In this document: positions 12,138 to 20,027 of the stretch, in pieces
Layout: every line of letters starts with the position of its first letter
Numbering within the stretch: position 1 is the stretch's first letter
Source of the DNA: CAYYMD01 sp964480425
GTDB taxonomy: Bacteria > Planctomycetota > Phycisphaerae > SM23-33
DNA length: 21,645 nt
Reading direction: 5' to 3'
NCBI GenBank assembly: GCA_964480425.1
Contig: CAYZPY010000026.1
Coordinates: forward strand, 1 to 21,645
Notes under the pieces: model-generated
What the model was told of the DNA's origin: nothing
The model's input: only the letters and a program-made list of their open reading frames with translations
The model's database searches: none
Translations under genes and position numbers: made by a program

Positions 12138-14855
12138 ATGGCCAGAAAGAGCAACCCACACAACGACACCCCGGCGATGCGCCAGTACCGCTCCTTCAAG
12201 GACCGGTACCCGGACTACATCCTGCTTTTCAGGATGGGTGATTTTTACGAGATGTTCTACGACGACGCGCGACTCGCCTCGCGCGAACTGGGCCTGGCGC
12301 TGACCTCCCGCAACAAGGGACCCAGCGCCATTCCGCTTGCGGGCATTCCATACCACGCGCTGGACAGTTACCTGTCGCGACTGATCCGCGCCGGGCACAG
12401 GGTGGCCATCTGCGAGCAGATCGAAGACCCCAAGCAGGCAAAGGGCGTGGTCAAGCGCGACGTGGTCCGCCTGGTGACGCCCGGGACCCTGGCCCAGCAG
12501 GAACTGCTCGACCAGCGGGAGGGGAACTACCTCGCGGCAGTCTTCGCCCCGGCAAGCGCAAAAATGACAGGCGCCCCGTCGGGTGATAAATCCGAAATCC
12601 GTCCTTCGACGGGCTCAGGACTACGAAATCCGCCCGGAGGGGCGGCCGCACGGCCGAAATCCGAAATTAATGTCGGTATCGCCTGGGTGGAACTTTCCAG
12701 CGGGCAGTTTCAGGCCGCCCTGGCGCCATGCGAGCATCTGCTGGACGAACTGGTGCGAATAGCGCCCGCCGAGGTCATCTATCCCCAGGGCGGCGCGCTG
12801 GACACCGGGGAATTCCGCGACTCGCTTCGCCGGGTGGTGGGTGCATCCGCCACGCCGCGACCCCCCTGGGCGTTCGATTCGCACTCTGCCGCCGAGACGC
12901 TCAAGGAGCATTTCGGCACCTCCACGCTGGAGGGCTTCGGCTTCGGCGGGTGGGACGAATCGCTGTCGGCGGCGGGCGCCGTCATCGAGTATCTAAATGA
13001 GACCCAGCGCACCGCGCTGTCGCACATCAGCCGCCTGAGCCGCTTCGAACGCGCCGACCACATGATAATCGACGGAAACACGCTGCGGTGCCTGGAGGTC
13101 CACCGCACGTTGCGGACCAACCGTCGGGCCGGCTCCCTGCTGGCGTGCCTGGACCGCACCTCCACGGGGATGGGCGCCCGTCTGCTGGAGCGTTGGCTGA
13201 CGTTCCCGCTGACCTCTTACAGCGGCATCGTCGCCCGGCACGACGCCGTGGAGGAACTGTCGGCCGACCGCGGCCGACTCAAGCGCATCGGCGCCGCACT
13301 GGACGATGTGGCACAGATTGATCGCATCGCCGCCGCCATCGCCATGGGACGCGCCCGCCCGCGGGAACTGCTTGCCCTGGGAAACACGCTGCGTCTGCTT
13401 CCGCAAATCGCCGAAGACGTCGCACCATGCCGCGCCGAACTGCTGGGCGGCGTCGCGCCGCGACTGACGGGCATGGAAGAGCCCGCCGAACTCATCGCAC
13501 GCGCCATAGACCCCGAGGCGCCCAACGTCATACGCGACGGCGGCGTCATCGCTGACGGATTCGACCGCGAACTGGACCGCCTGCGAGGCGTCGGCGCCGA
13601 CGGGCAGGCCTGGCTGGCGAAGTTTCAGGCCGAGCAGGCAAGGCGACTGGGCATACCGAACCTCAAGGTCGGGTACAACAGGGTCTTCGGATATTACATC
13701 GAGGTTACCAACGTCCACCGCGACAAGGTGCCCGACGACTACGTCCGCAAGCAGACGCTCAAGAACGCCGAGCGGTACATTACCGACGACCTGAAGCGTT
13801 ACGAGTCGGAGGTCCTCACCGCCTCCGATCGCGCAAAGACCCTCGAGGGCGATATATACAGGCGCGTCTGCGACGATCTTTCCGCCCACGTGCCGGCGTT
13901 TCAGCAGGCCGCCGAGGCCCTGGCGGAGTTGGACGTCCTTGCGGGACTGGCGCGGCTGTCGGTCCGGCGCGGCTACACGCGCCCGCGGGTCACACAGGAC
14001 AACGTACTTGACATCGTCGACGGAAGGCACCCCGTTCTTACAGAGCAACTCAAGGAGCAGTTCGTGCCCAACGACGTTCACATGGGCGACGACGACGACC
14101 GCCTGCTGCTGATTACCGGTCCCAACATGTCCGGAAAGAGCACCTACATCCGACAGGTGGCGCTGCTGGTGCTCATGACCCAGGCGGGCAGTTTCATTCC
14201 GGCAAAAGAGGCGACGATTGGGTTGGTTGATCGTATCTTCACGCGCGTGGGCGCCGCCGACGAGTTGGCGCGGGGGCTGTCGACCTTCATGCTGGAGATG
14301 GTGGAGACCGCCAACATACTCAACAACGCCACCGCTCGCTCGCTGGTGATCCTCGACGAGGTGGGGCGCGGCACCAGCACCTATGACGGGCTGGCGCTTG
14401 CCTGGGCCGTCAGCGAGCACATCGCGCTTCGCATCCGCTGCCGAACGCTGTTCGCCACGCACTATCACGAACTGACCGAGTTGGAAAACGTCCTGGACGG
14501 CACGAAAAACCTCAACGTCGCCGTCCGCGAATGGGCCGACGAGGTCATCTTCCTGCACAAGATCATCGAGGGCGGCAGCGACCAGTCCTACGGCGTTCAC
14601 GTGGCGCGCCTGGCCGGGGTGCCCGGGGAGGTCATACAACGCGCCCGAGCGATACTGCCGCAGTTGCAGGCCCACCTGGCCGAGGGGCTGGACATGCCCG
14701 AACTGGCCCGTCGCGCCAGGCAGGCCGCCGCACAGATGCAACTGTTCGCCGACCCGGCCTCACGCGCCGCGCGCCAGATAAAATCCGCCGATACAGACAA
14801 CATGACGCCAATGCAGGCCCTGGAACTGTTGCGGAAATTAAAAAGCGAATTGTGA
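12138..14855 (+). CDS. mutS: DNA mismatch repair protein MutS
   Basis: MutS binds base mismatches and starts repair with MutL. The start at 12138 puts the mismatch-probing Phe-x-Glu motif at Phe36 and Glu38 (GDFYEMF), the same numbering as in E. coli; the open frame runs back to 12066 but that part is not conserved. The protein has 905 residues. The connector, core and clamp domains follow. The ATPase domain carries Walker A GPNMSGKS from about residue 661 and the Walker B/signature block DEVGRGTSTYDG at about 740. The end is MTPMQALELLRKLKSEL. Unusual is a low-complexity insert at about residues 141-178 between the mismatch-binding and connector domains, bounded by two copies of KSEI. All catalytic motifs are intact. 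It is transcribed alone. Confidence 0.97.
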   Translation: MARKSNPHNDTPAMRQYRSFKDRYPDYILLFRMGDFYEMFYDDARLASRELGLALTSRNKGPSAIPLAGIPYHALDSYLSRLIRAGHRVAICEQIEDPKQAKGVVKRDVVRLVTPGTLAQQELLDQREGNYLAAVFAPASAKMTGAPSGDKSEIRPSTGSGLRNPPGGAAARPKSEINVGIAWVELSSGQFQAALAPCEHLLDELVRIAPAEVIYPQGGALDTGEFRDSLRRVVGASATPRPPWAFDSHSAAETLKEHFGTSTLEGFGFGGWDESLSAAGAVIEYLNETQRTALSHISRLSRFERADHMIIDGNTLRCLEVHRTLRTNRRAGSLLACLDRTSTGMGARLLERWLTFPLTSYSGIVARHDAVEELSADRGRLKRIGAALDDVAQIDRIAAAIAMGRARPRELLALGNTLRLLPQIAEDVAPCRAELLGGVAPRLTGMEEPAELIARAIDPEAPNVIRDGGVIADGFDRELDRLRGVGADGQAWLAKFQAEQARRLGIPNLKVGYNRVFGYYIEVTNVHRDKVPDDYVRKQTLKNAERYITDDLKRYESEVLTASDRAKTLEGDIYRRVCDDLSAHVPAFQQAAEALAELDVLAGLARLSVRRGYTRPRVTQDNVLDIVDGRHPVLTEQLKEQFVPNDVHMGDDDDRLLLITGPNMSGKSTYIRQVALLVLMTQAGSFIPAKEATIGLVDRIFTRVGAADELARGLSTFMLEMVETANILNNATARSLVILDEVGRGTSTYDGLALAWAVSEHIALRIRCRTLFATHYHELTELENVLDGTKNLNVAVREWADEVIFLHKIIEGGSDQSYGVHVARLAGVPGEVIQRARAILPQLQAHLAEGLDMPELARRARQAAAQMQLFADPASRAARQIKSADTDNMTPMQALELLRKLKSEL
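12588..12667. repeat. Repeat-flanked in-frame insert inside mutS
   Basis: The 11-base word AAATCCGAAAT occurs at 12588-12598 and 12657-12667, exactly 69 bases (23 codons) apart. Between them lies GTCCTTCGACGGGCTCAGGA, an imperfectly palindromic segment of the kind seen in dispersed REP-like elements, and a GC-rich stretch (CGGCCGCACGGCCG) that can fold. The encoded insert is Pro/Gly/Ala-rich and sits at a domain boundary. Confidence 0.6.
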
Positions 14856-14895
14856 TATTACTATACCGGCGCGGCGGCGTTAAATTGAATGGGTT

Positions 14896-14935
14896 GGCGG
14901 CGCTCCAAGCGCCGCCACGCCCGCTGTCAAGCGGG
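14896..14935 (+). terminator. Two tandem hairpins downstream of mutS
   Basis: GGCGGCGCT (14896-14904) pairs perfectly with 14908-14916 around a three-base loop. CCCGCT (14920-14925) pairs with 14930-14935 around GTCA. They lie 40 bases after the mutS stop. No T-run follows, so termination is probable but not certain. Confidence 0.45.
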
Positions 14936-14953
14936 GGATACGTATGCCGGTGT

Positions 14954-15113
14954 TAGAGCAGTTTGCAGAAATCTTGTCGCCATCTTCTGATTGCGGCTTC
15001 GCCCGGCGGCGTCCGGCTGCATCGACAATGCTGCGGCATTGCCTGCTTCGCCGTCCTTGCCGGACTCGTCCTCGGCGACGAACATGACGACAATCTTTCT
15101 GCAAACTGCTCTA
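14954..15113. mobile_element. MITE-like palindromic element with terminal inverted repeats
   Basis: The 160-bp segment begins TAGAGCAGTTTGCAGAAA and ends with its exact reverse complement. Arms of 34 bases (14954-14987 and 15080-15113) match at 30 positions. The dinucleotide TA lies at each end, as expected for the target duplication of IS630/Tc1-mariner type elements. The exact centre of the element (15033.5) is also the centre of a perfect hairpin, CAATGC-TGCG-GCATTG (15026-15041). The inside holds no convincing gene. It fills most of the 321-base space between mutS and the GH3-type gene; the rest of that space holds only the mutS hairpins and a short GGCCC/GGGCC stem near 15158-15171. Confidence 0.72.
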
Positions 15114-15176
15114 GCCAATTATCCCTGTATTTACATGCGGGGCTTGAGTATTTCCGCCGGCCCGGACGGGCCAACC

Positions 15177-16820
15177 CTACCGGTTTTGGCCTTCGGTGAT
15201 AATTTCGGTGTCGAGATATTTGTGCTTGTACTGTTCTGCTGCGCCGTTGCGGGCGCGGATGTTTTCCAACTCCGCCCGCTCGAATTCGCCCCTGTCGAGC
15301 ACGACCGGGCGCACCGGACCCAGGCGCTGCGTGCGGCGCTTCGAGTCGTATTCAATGTTCAGCCGGCACAGGGCGTCCTCAAACTCGCGGGCAAGTTTTT
15401 CGGCGTCGTTGTCGCCGGCCTCGATGCGCAGTTCGTAATGCGGCGGGCGGGCGAACCTTCCGCGGACGACGAACCGGCGGCGACGAGCGCCCACCGCGGC
15501 GCACGCAAGGTCCATCGCCTCGACGACCTGGTCCTCGGTTATCTTCTCGCCGGTGATGCTGGAGGTCTGGGACCCGCGGCAGATGAAATCGAACACCGGG
15601 CTGAGCCCCAGTTTGTCCACCACCCGCACGCGGTCGTCTATGTCGTAACGCCACAGGCCCGCCCAGTTGCTGGTCACAAGGAAGTATTCCCTCCCTACCT
15701 CGAGTTGCTCGGCGCGGAGGGCGTCCGGGTCGTCGCTGCTGCGCTGGTCGGTGGGTATGAACTCCAGGAAGTTGTGGGTGATTTCGGCCACGCCCGCCGG
15801 CGTGTTGTCTTCGATGGGCACCGAGAACCTGCCCTCGCTGGCAAGCAGTCCTATGTCGCGGATGGGCACGTCGCCGAACAACTCCCGCAGGCGCGGGATG
15901 TACAACTTCAGCGTCCCGCCGGTCCAGTTTGCCAGGAACGCTACGTTCCAGAAATGCCGCGGCAGCAGGCGGTCTTCGCTCGCCAGGGATTGGAGTTTTT
16001 CGCCCAGGCGCCGGTCGGGTCGGAATTTGAACATTGCGGCGGTCTGCGGCGAGATTTCGCCCGGCGGGTTGAGCGTGCCGCGGCGGACGTCCTCGATGAG
16101 GCGCCCGGCGTGCTCCAGACCGGTCTCTATCAGGCGTATCGTGCTGGACGGATTGGCGGTGGTGATGATGGCCACGTCCTTGCCGATCGCGCAGCGTAAA
16201 ATGGTGTAATACCTTGCGGTGGGATCTTTGATATTCCCCACGTGCGTCCCGGCGGCGTACATGCGCCGCACGATGCGCTTCTGCGTGGCGGCCAGTAGCC
16301 CGCTGATTGCCCCGCACGGCACGCCGCACGGGCTGGCGACGGCGCCGGGGGGGGAGGAAATCTGCACTATGTTCCTCATCCACGCCTCGCGGTGGTCGTT
16401 CAGCGCCATCAGTCCGAAGATGTTCCACCCCTGGCGCAACTGGGTCAAAAACCGCGGCGGCACGGGGATGTACTTGGGGCTGCCCGTGGTCCCGGAGGTC
16501 ATCGAGAACATAAGCGGATCCTGACCTTTGGGCAGCAGGGCGGCAAAGTCGCCCTCCAGCACGCGATCGATGTAAGGCCGGAGGTCGTCGTAGGTGTTCA
16601 GCGGCACTGCCGATTTGAAATCCGCGTAGTTCCTGATGTGGGCGAAACCGTGATCGCGACCATAGGTGGTGGATGCGTGGGCGGACAGTAGTTCGCGCAG
16701 GAGATTGTCCTGGATCTCCCTGGTGTGCCGGTGCGCCTTGATGAAAGCGCCCGCCTGGCGCGCAGCGTGGGCGCCGGCGACAAACGCAACTGGTTTTAAT
16801 AACCACCGTGAGAGATTCAT
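15177..16820 (-). CDS. GH3-family acyl-adenylating enzyme (auxin-responsive GH3-like)
   Basis: GH3 proteins belong to the adenylate-forming enzyme superfamily. Plant members join amino acids to jasmonate or auxin; bacterial members have mostly unknown substrates. The protein shows the ATP-binding motif FSMTSGTTGSPKYIPV, the later FVPTDQ-like block (LEFIPTDQRSS) and the adenylate-binding segment GLWRYDIDDRVRVV. These are followed by the C-terminal hinge region with GSQTSSITGEKITEDQVVEAM. The frame is open to 16856, but the ATG at 16820 gives a normal N-terminus (MNLSRWLLKPVAFVAG) and 547 residues. Two neighbouring GH130 genes point to no particular substrate. A candidate promoter lies directly at the start. 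The family is firm, the reaction unknown. Confidence 0.9.
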   Translation of the reverse strand: MNLSRWLLKPVAFVAGAHAARQAGAFIKAHRHTREIQDNLLRELLSAHASTTYGRDHGFAHIRNYADFKSAVPLNTYDDLRPYIDRVLEGDFAALLPKGQDPLMFSMTSGTTGSPKYIPVPPRFLTQLRQGWNIFGLMALNDHREAWMRNIVQISSPPGAVASPCGVPCGAISGLLAATQKRIVRRMYAAGTHVGNIKDPTARYYTILRCAIGKDVAIITTANPSSTIRLIETGLEHAGRLIEDVRRGTLNPPGEISPQTAAMFKFRPDRRLGEKLQSLASEDRLLPRHFWNVAFLANWTGGTLKLYIPRLRELFGDVPIRDIGLLASEGRFSVPIEDNTPAGVAEITHNFLEFIPTDQRSSDDPDALRAEQLEVGREYFLVTSNWAGLWRYDIDDRVRVVDKLGLSPVFDFICRGSQTSSITGEKITEDQVVEAMDLACAAVGARRRRFVVRGRFARPPHYELRIEAGDNDAEKLAREFEDALCRLNIEYDSKRRTQRLGPVRPVVLDRGEFERAELENIRARNGAAEQYKHKYLDTEIITEGQNR

Positions 16821-16827
16821 GCCGGTA

Positions 16828-16856
16828 ATTCTATACCAAAGTGCCCGCCGGCGCAA
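16828..16856 (-). promoter_or_regulatory. Candidate promoter of the GH3-type gene, nearly leaderless
   Basis: On the minus strand TTGCGC (16851-16856) and TAGAAT (16828-16833) are 17 bases apart. The -10 box is close to consensus. Transcription would begin about at the ATG (16820), and no ribosome site is visible. Confidence 0.4.
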
Positions 16857-16872
16857 TGAGAATGAGATAATT

Positions 16873-16904
16873 CAAAGCCCACGGATGGTAATCCGCGGGC
16901 TTTG
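16873..16904 (-). terminator. Terminator-like hairpin after the GH130 genes
   Basis: CAAAGCCCACGGAT (16873-16886) pairs with 16891-16904, 14 bp with one mismatch and a four-base loop. It lies 10 bases after the stop of the gene ending at 16914. On the minus strand AATTATCTCATTC follows, a weak U-rich tail. It separates the GH130 unit from the GH3-type gene. Confidence 0.65.
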
Positions 16905-16913
16905 CGTGTCGTG

Positions 16914-17849
16914 TTATTCCGGTCCGCTCTCCAGCGAGGATTCGATAAGTTCCTCCAGCGAGGCGGAGGCCACGCAAATGGCGGTGTCGGCGGCGCCGTA
17001 ATAGACCTTTACCTCTCCGTCATCTTCGGTAATCGCCCCGCATGCGAAGACGACGTTGTTCACGTCGCCGATTCGCTCGTAGTCTTCCCGCGGGCTGAGG
17101 ATCGGCACGTAGCACCTTCCCGCCACGCGTGATGGGTCCTCGGCGTCGAGCATGACGGTGCCTATGCGGTAAATTGGTCCTGCGGAGGTCATCTTGACGC
17201 CGTGATATATTTCCAGCCAGCCGTGCTCGGTCAGTATCGGCGGGGCCGAGGCGCCGATGTGGTTGGAATCCCAGTATCGCTTGCGGGGGTGGATGACGCA
17301 CTTGCTGAGTCCCCAGTGTATAAGGTCCGGCGAGTAGGATATCCATATCCCGTCGTCGCGCCCGCGGGTGGGGCGGTCCAGGCGTGCGTACAGCCCGTTT
17401 ATCTTCCGCGGGAACAGCACTCCGTCCTTGTTGCCCGCATCGGAGATGACGGCTATACGCCGGTAATGCCTGAAGTCTTCGACCTCGGCCAGCGCTATGC
17501 GGAACCCGTGGGGTCCCACTGCCGTGTAAAGCATGTAGAACTTCCCCTCGATAAACGTCAGGCGGGGGTCTTCTATGCCGAATTCCTCCCATTTTCTAAA
17601 CTCCCCCGAGTCCGGCAGCATGCACGGCAGCTTATCGACCCGGAAATTCAGCCCGTCGTCGCTGCGCGCAAGTGCGAAGAACGAATATCCCTGCTGTCCC
17701 TCCACGCGGACAATCATGAAGTAGCCCTGGGGGACCCTCACCGGCGAACCGTTGAACACGGTGTTGCATCGAAACGGCATGTCGTCCAGCGTCAGGACGG
17801 GGTTGCCCTCCCACCGGTGCAGCAGGTCTCTTCCCACCGGTCTGTTCAT
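16914..17849 (-). CDS. GH130-family glycoside phosphorylase or hydrolase (second copy)
   Basis: GH130 enzymes phosphorolyse or hydrolyse beta-mannosides, such as mannobiose or mannosyl-glucose units, in a five-bladed propeller fold. The 311-residue protein shows the conserved EDPRLTFIEGKFYMLYTA with the likely catalytic acid at Asp94, and the late blocks WLEIYHGV and YYGAADTAICVA typical of the family. The frame continues upstream to 18287 but there it only shadows the neighbouring gene. The ATG at 17849 overlaps the stop of that gene (ATGA), and a GGGAGGG site (17858-17864) precedes it. It is a diverged paralogue of its neighbour; the two may act on different linkages or as a complex. There is no signal peptide, so it is cytoplasmic. 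Confidence 0.92.
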   Translation of the reverse strand: MNRPVGRDLLHRWEGNPVLTLDDMPFRCNTVFNGSPVRVPQGYFMIVRVEGQQGYSFFALARSDDGLNFRVDKLPCMLPDSGEFRKWEEFGIEDPRLTFIEGKFYMLYTAVGPHGFRIALAEVEDFRHYRRIAVISDAGNKDGVLFPRKINGLYARLDRPTRGRDDGIWISYSPDLIHWGLSKCVIHPRKRYWDSNHIGASAPPILTEHGWLEIYHGVKMTSAGPIYRIGTVMLDAEDPSRVAGRCYVPILSPREDYERIGDVNNVVFACGAITEDDGEVKVYYGAADTAICVASASLEELIESSLESGPE

Positions 17850-18787
17850 GCCTTTATCCCTCCCATGTATCCCGAGCATATGTGGAGGATTTCGTCCAGC
17901 GGCGCGGTTCCCAGACAGATGCAGCTGTCGGCCCCGCCGTAGTAGAGTCGCAGCGTGTTGTCCTGCTCCAGCAGCGCCCCGCAGGAGAACACCAGGTTGC
18001 CCACGTCGCCGAGGCGCTCGTATCTCTCGCGCGGGGCGAGGATGGGTATGTTCGAGCGGACCAGCACCTTTGACGGGTCGTCCCTGTCGAGCACCGCCGC
18101 GCCCAGGCGGAACAGCGGACCGGCCGAGGTGAACTTCTCGCCGTAGTAGATCAGCAGCCATCCGGCGTCTATCTCGATTGGCGGTGCGGCGGCGCCGACC
18201 TTGTCGGCGTCCCAGAAGCCGCCACGGGGCGACATGACCACGTCGGATTCGCCCCAGTAGACCAGGTCGTGGGAGTAGCTTATCCATATGCTCCCCCCGT
18301 GTTCGGGGCGGGTGAGGATGGCGTATCGCCCGTTTATCTTCCGGTCGAACAGCGCGCAGCCCTTTGTGTCCGGCTGGGAGACCAGCGCAAAACGCTCCAC
18401 AGTTTTGAAATCCTTCGTCCGCGCCAGTCCCACGCGGAAACCGTCGGTGCCCTGCGCGACGTAGGATATGTAATAGTAATCGTCTATGTACGTTACCCGC
18501 GGGTCGCGCACGCCGAGGTCTTCGGCGGAGGCGTAGGGGCCTTCGACGGCGCCCGTCATGAACGGCTCGTCCTCGACGGCGAATTCGTACCCGTCGCTGC
18601 TGCGTGCCGGGTATATCCGAACGAAGCCCTCAAGCATCTCGATGGTCACCAGCAGCAGGTATTCATCCCCGCGCCGCACCACGGCGGCGTTGTGAACGTC
18701 CATGCACTGGAACGGCACGTCCCGCAGCGTGATCAGCGGGTTGCCCGGGTGCCTGGATATAACGTCGCGTCCTTTGCGCTTTATCAT
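17846..18787 (-). CDS. GH130-family glycoside phosphorylase or hydrolase (first copy)
   Basis: This 313-residue protein has the same fold family as the next gene. It contains NPLITLRDVPFQ near the start, RDPRVTYIDDYYYISYVA with the likely catalytic acid at Asp95, WLLIYYGEK and YYGGADSCICLG. It starts four bases after the stop of the alpha/beta hydrolase gene and its own stop overlaps the next start, so the three genes look like one operon. No strong Shine-Dalgarno site is visible; translation may depend on coupling with the hydrolase gene. Which mannoside or other glycoside it acts on cannot be told from sequence. No transporter or regulator for the sugar is in the window. Confidence 0.92.
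   Translation of the reverse strand: MIKRKGRDVISRHPGNPLITLRDVPFQCMDVHNAAVVRRGDEYLLLVTIEMLEGFVRIYPARSSDGYEFAVEDEPFMTGAVEGPYASAEDLGVRDPRVTYIDDYYYISYVAQGTDGFRVGLARTKDFKTVERFALVSQPDTKGCALFDRKINGRYAILTRPEHGGSIWISYSHDLVYWGESDVVMSPRGGFWDADKVGAAAPPIEIDAGWLLIYYGEKFTSAGPLFRLGAAVLDRDDPSKVLVRSNIPILAPRERYERLGDVGNLVFSCGALLEQDNTLRLYYGGADSCICLGTAPLDEILHICSGYMGGIKA
17858..17864 (-). promoter_or_regulatory. Ribosome binding site of the second GH130 gene
   Basis: GGGAGGG on the minus strand, eight bases before the ATG at 17849. It lies inside the end of the upstream GH130 coding region and supports coupled translation. Confidence 0.7.
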
Positions 18788-18791
18788 TCTT

Positions 18792-19853
18792 TTAAGCCAC
18801 TGTTGTTTTTGCGGGATTGGTTATCAGTTCGCTGTCGATTTCTTCCTCGGCCAGGTATTTCCTGAAAAACGCCACCGTTCTGGCGGCGTACTGCTCGGGC
18901 TGAATCGATACCGACTGGTTGTGCTTGGCGCTGGGAACTATCCACAGGAATTTCTCCTGATGCGCCTGGTCGTAAAGCAGGCGGGTCTGGTCCTCGCGGA
19001 TGTAACTGTCCTTCTGCCCGTGGATGAAAAATATCGGTCGGGGGGGCATTTCCTTAATCGCCCTGCGGACGGACGGGAATTTTCGCCCGAGTTTCGGCTG
19101 GGCGAACCGCATCAGGAGCCACAGCAGCGTCTTCCAGAATATTTCCGGGTGATATTCGTAAACCAGCTTCACCCTTGCGAAGATGTGCGCCCATCGCTTC
19201 ATCAACGCGATCAGCGTGGTGCCGGTGCTGAACGCCCCGTCGCAGACGATGGCCTTTATGCTCGGGTCGCTGGCGGCGGCCAGAAGCCCCGAACCGGCGC
19301 CGCGGGATACGCCGAACAGCCCGATGTCCGTTGGTTTCCCCTCGCCGGAAAGGGCCGACTCGACGTACATGCACGCGCCAAGAACGTCCTCAAGCTCCTT
19401 GTCGCTGGGCCACTGGAGCGGGTTGTAGTTCCCGCTTCTGCTGCTTTCCCCGTGCCCGCGGAAATCGAAGGAAAAAATGTCGAAACCCGCCTCCAGCAGC
19501 GGATTGGTGTACCGCGCGCATGAGTACATGTCCGAGCCGTACTCGTGGCAGAAAACGACGGTCCCCCTGTAGGCACTCTTGTCCGGCGTGCGCAGTCGCA
19601 TCCCCCGAAGCGAGGTCCCGTCGAAACTGCGGAACCGCACCACCTCCCCGTGAATGGGTCGAAAGTCCACCGGGCCCATCGACAGCGGGGGGGGGGTGTC
19701 CACGAAAATGTTCAGGCAGATGCGGATGTAACGGGCCAGCATGAGCGCCAAAAAAAGCACCAGCGACGCGCACGTGATTGCTATCGCCAAAAATGCCCAG
19801 TTGTGCGATATCCACTGCCACTGAGCCGGTGCGATTTGTAAGACAAATTCCAT
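18792..19853 (-). CDS. Membrane-anchored alpha/beta hydrolase
   Basis: This 353-residue protein has one N-terminal membrane helix (about residues 20-42) followed by an alpha/beta hydrolase domain. The nucleophile is Ser183 in GVSRGAG, with acid Asp282 in HGQKDSYI and His311 in SAKHNQSV, a full triad. CHEYGSD near residue 102 forms the oxyanion region, and FDFRGHGES is typical of the family. The domain resembles the BAAT/acyltransferase-like and dipeptidyl peptidase-like hydrolases; the substrate is unknown. It is first in a three-gene unit with the two GH130 genes, so removing acyl or acetyl groups from a glycan is one guess. The upstream ribosome site is weak. Confidence 0.9.
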   Translation of the reverse strand: MEFVLQIAPAQWQWISHNWAFLAIAITCASLVLFLALMLARYIRICLNIFVDTPPPLSMGPVDFRPIHGEVVRFRSFDGTSLRGMRLRTPDKSAYRGTVVFCHEYGSDMYSCARYTNPLLEAGFDIFSFDFRGHGESSRSGNYNPLQWPSDKELEDVLGACMYVESALSGEGKPTDIGLFGVSRGAGSGLLAAASDPSIKAIVCDGAFSTGTTLIALMKRWAHIFARVKLVYEYHPEIFWKTLLWLLMRFAQPKLGRKFPSVRRAIKEMPPRPIFFIHGQKDSYIREDQTRLLYDQAHQEKFLWIVPSAKHNQSVSIQPEQYAARTVAFFRKYLAEEEIDSELITNPAKTTVA

Positions 19854-19965
19854 CCGGTATTCCGCTAAAGCACGCCTTGATAATTACAAATGAATGGGGC
19901 GGGAGTATTTGAACAAAAACCCGAAGGAGGCAAAAGAAAAAACTTAAAGTGAAAAACTAAAAGCG

Positions 19966-19986
19966 GTTGCCTGTTGCCCGTCGCCT
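19966..19986. repeat. Three 7-bp tandem units
   Basis: GTTGCCT, GTTGCCC and GTCGCCT follow one another in the short space downstream of the ketosynthase gene. The surrounding 19854-20027 region is AT-rich and holds no gene. Confidence 0.5.
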
Positions 19987-19996
19987 GGCATGCGCC

Positions 19997-20017
19997 TGAT
20001 TCACCGATCAACCGATT
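19997..20017. repeat. Second copy of an intergenic AT-rich repeat
   Basis: TGATTCACCGATCAACCGATT matches 8800-8820 at 19 of 21 bases. Both copies lie directly beside the stop codon of a minus-strand gene (groES at 8826, the ketosynthase at 20028). Confidence 0.55.
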
Positions 20018-20027
20018 AACGAATCAA

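Noticed and set aside
14927..15118. Short frames on both strands inside the palindromic element
   Set aside because: They arise from the inverted repeat itself, differ in every frame, and lack ribosome sites. A tiny gene inside the element cannot be fully excluded.
17850..18287. N-terminal extension of the second GH130 gene to 18287
   Set aside because: The extension is an Arg-rich shadow of the first GH130 gene; the ATG at 17849 has a ribosome site and the normal family start.
19921..19950. Strong plus-strand AAGGAGG site in the space before the alpha/beta hydrolase
   Set aside because: No start codon follows at a suitable distance and no open frame of protein-like content begins there.
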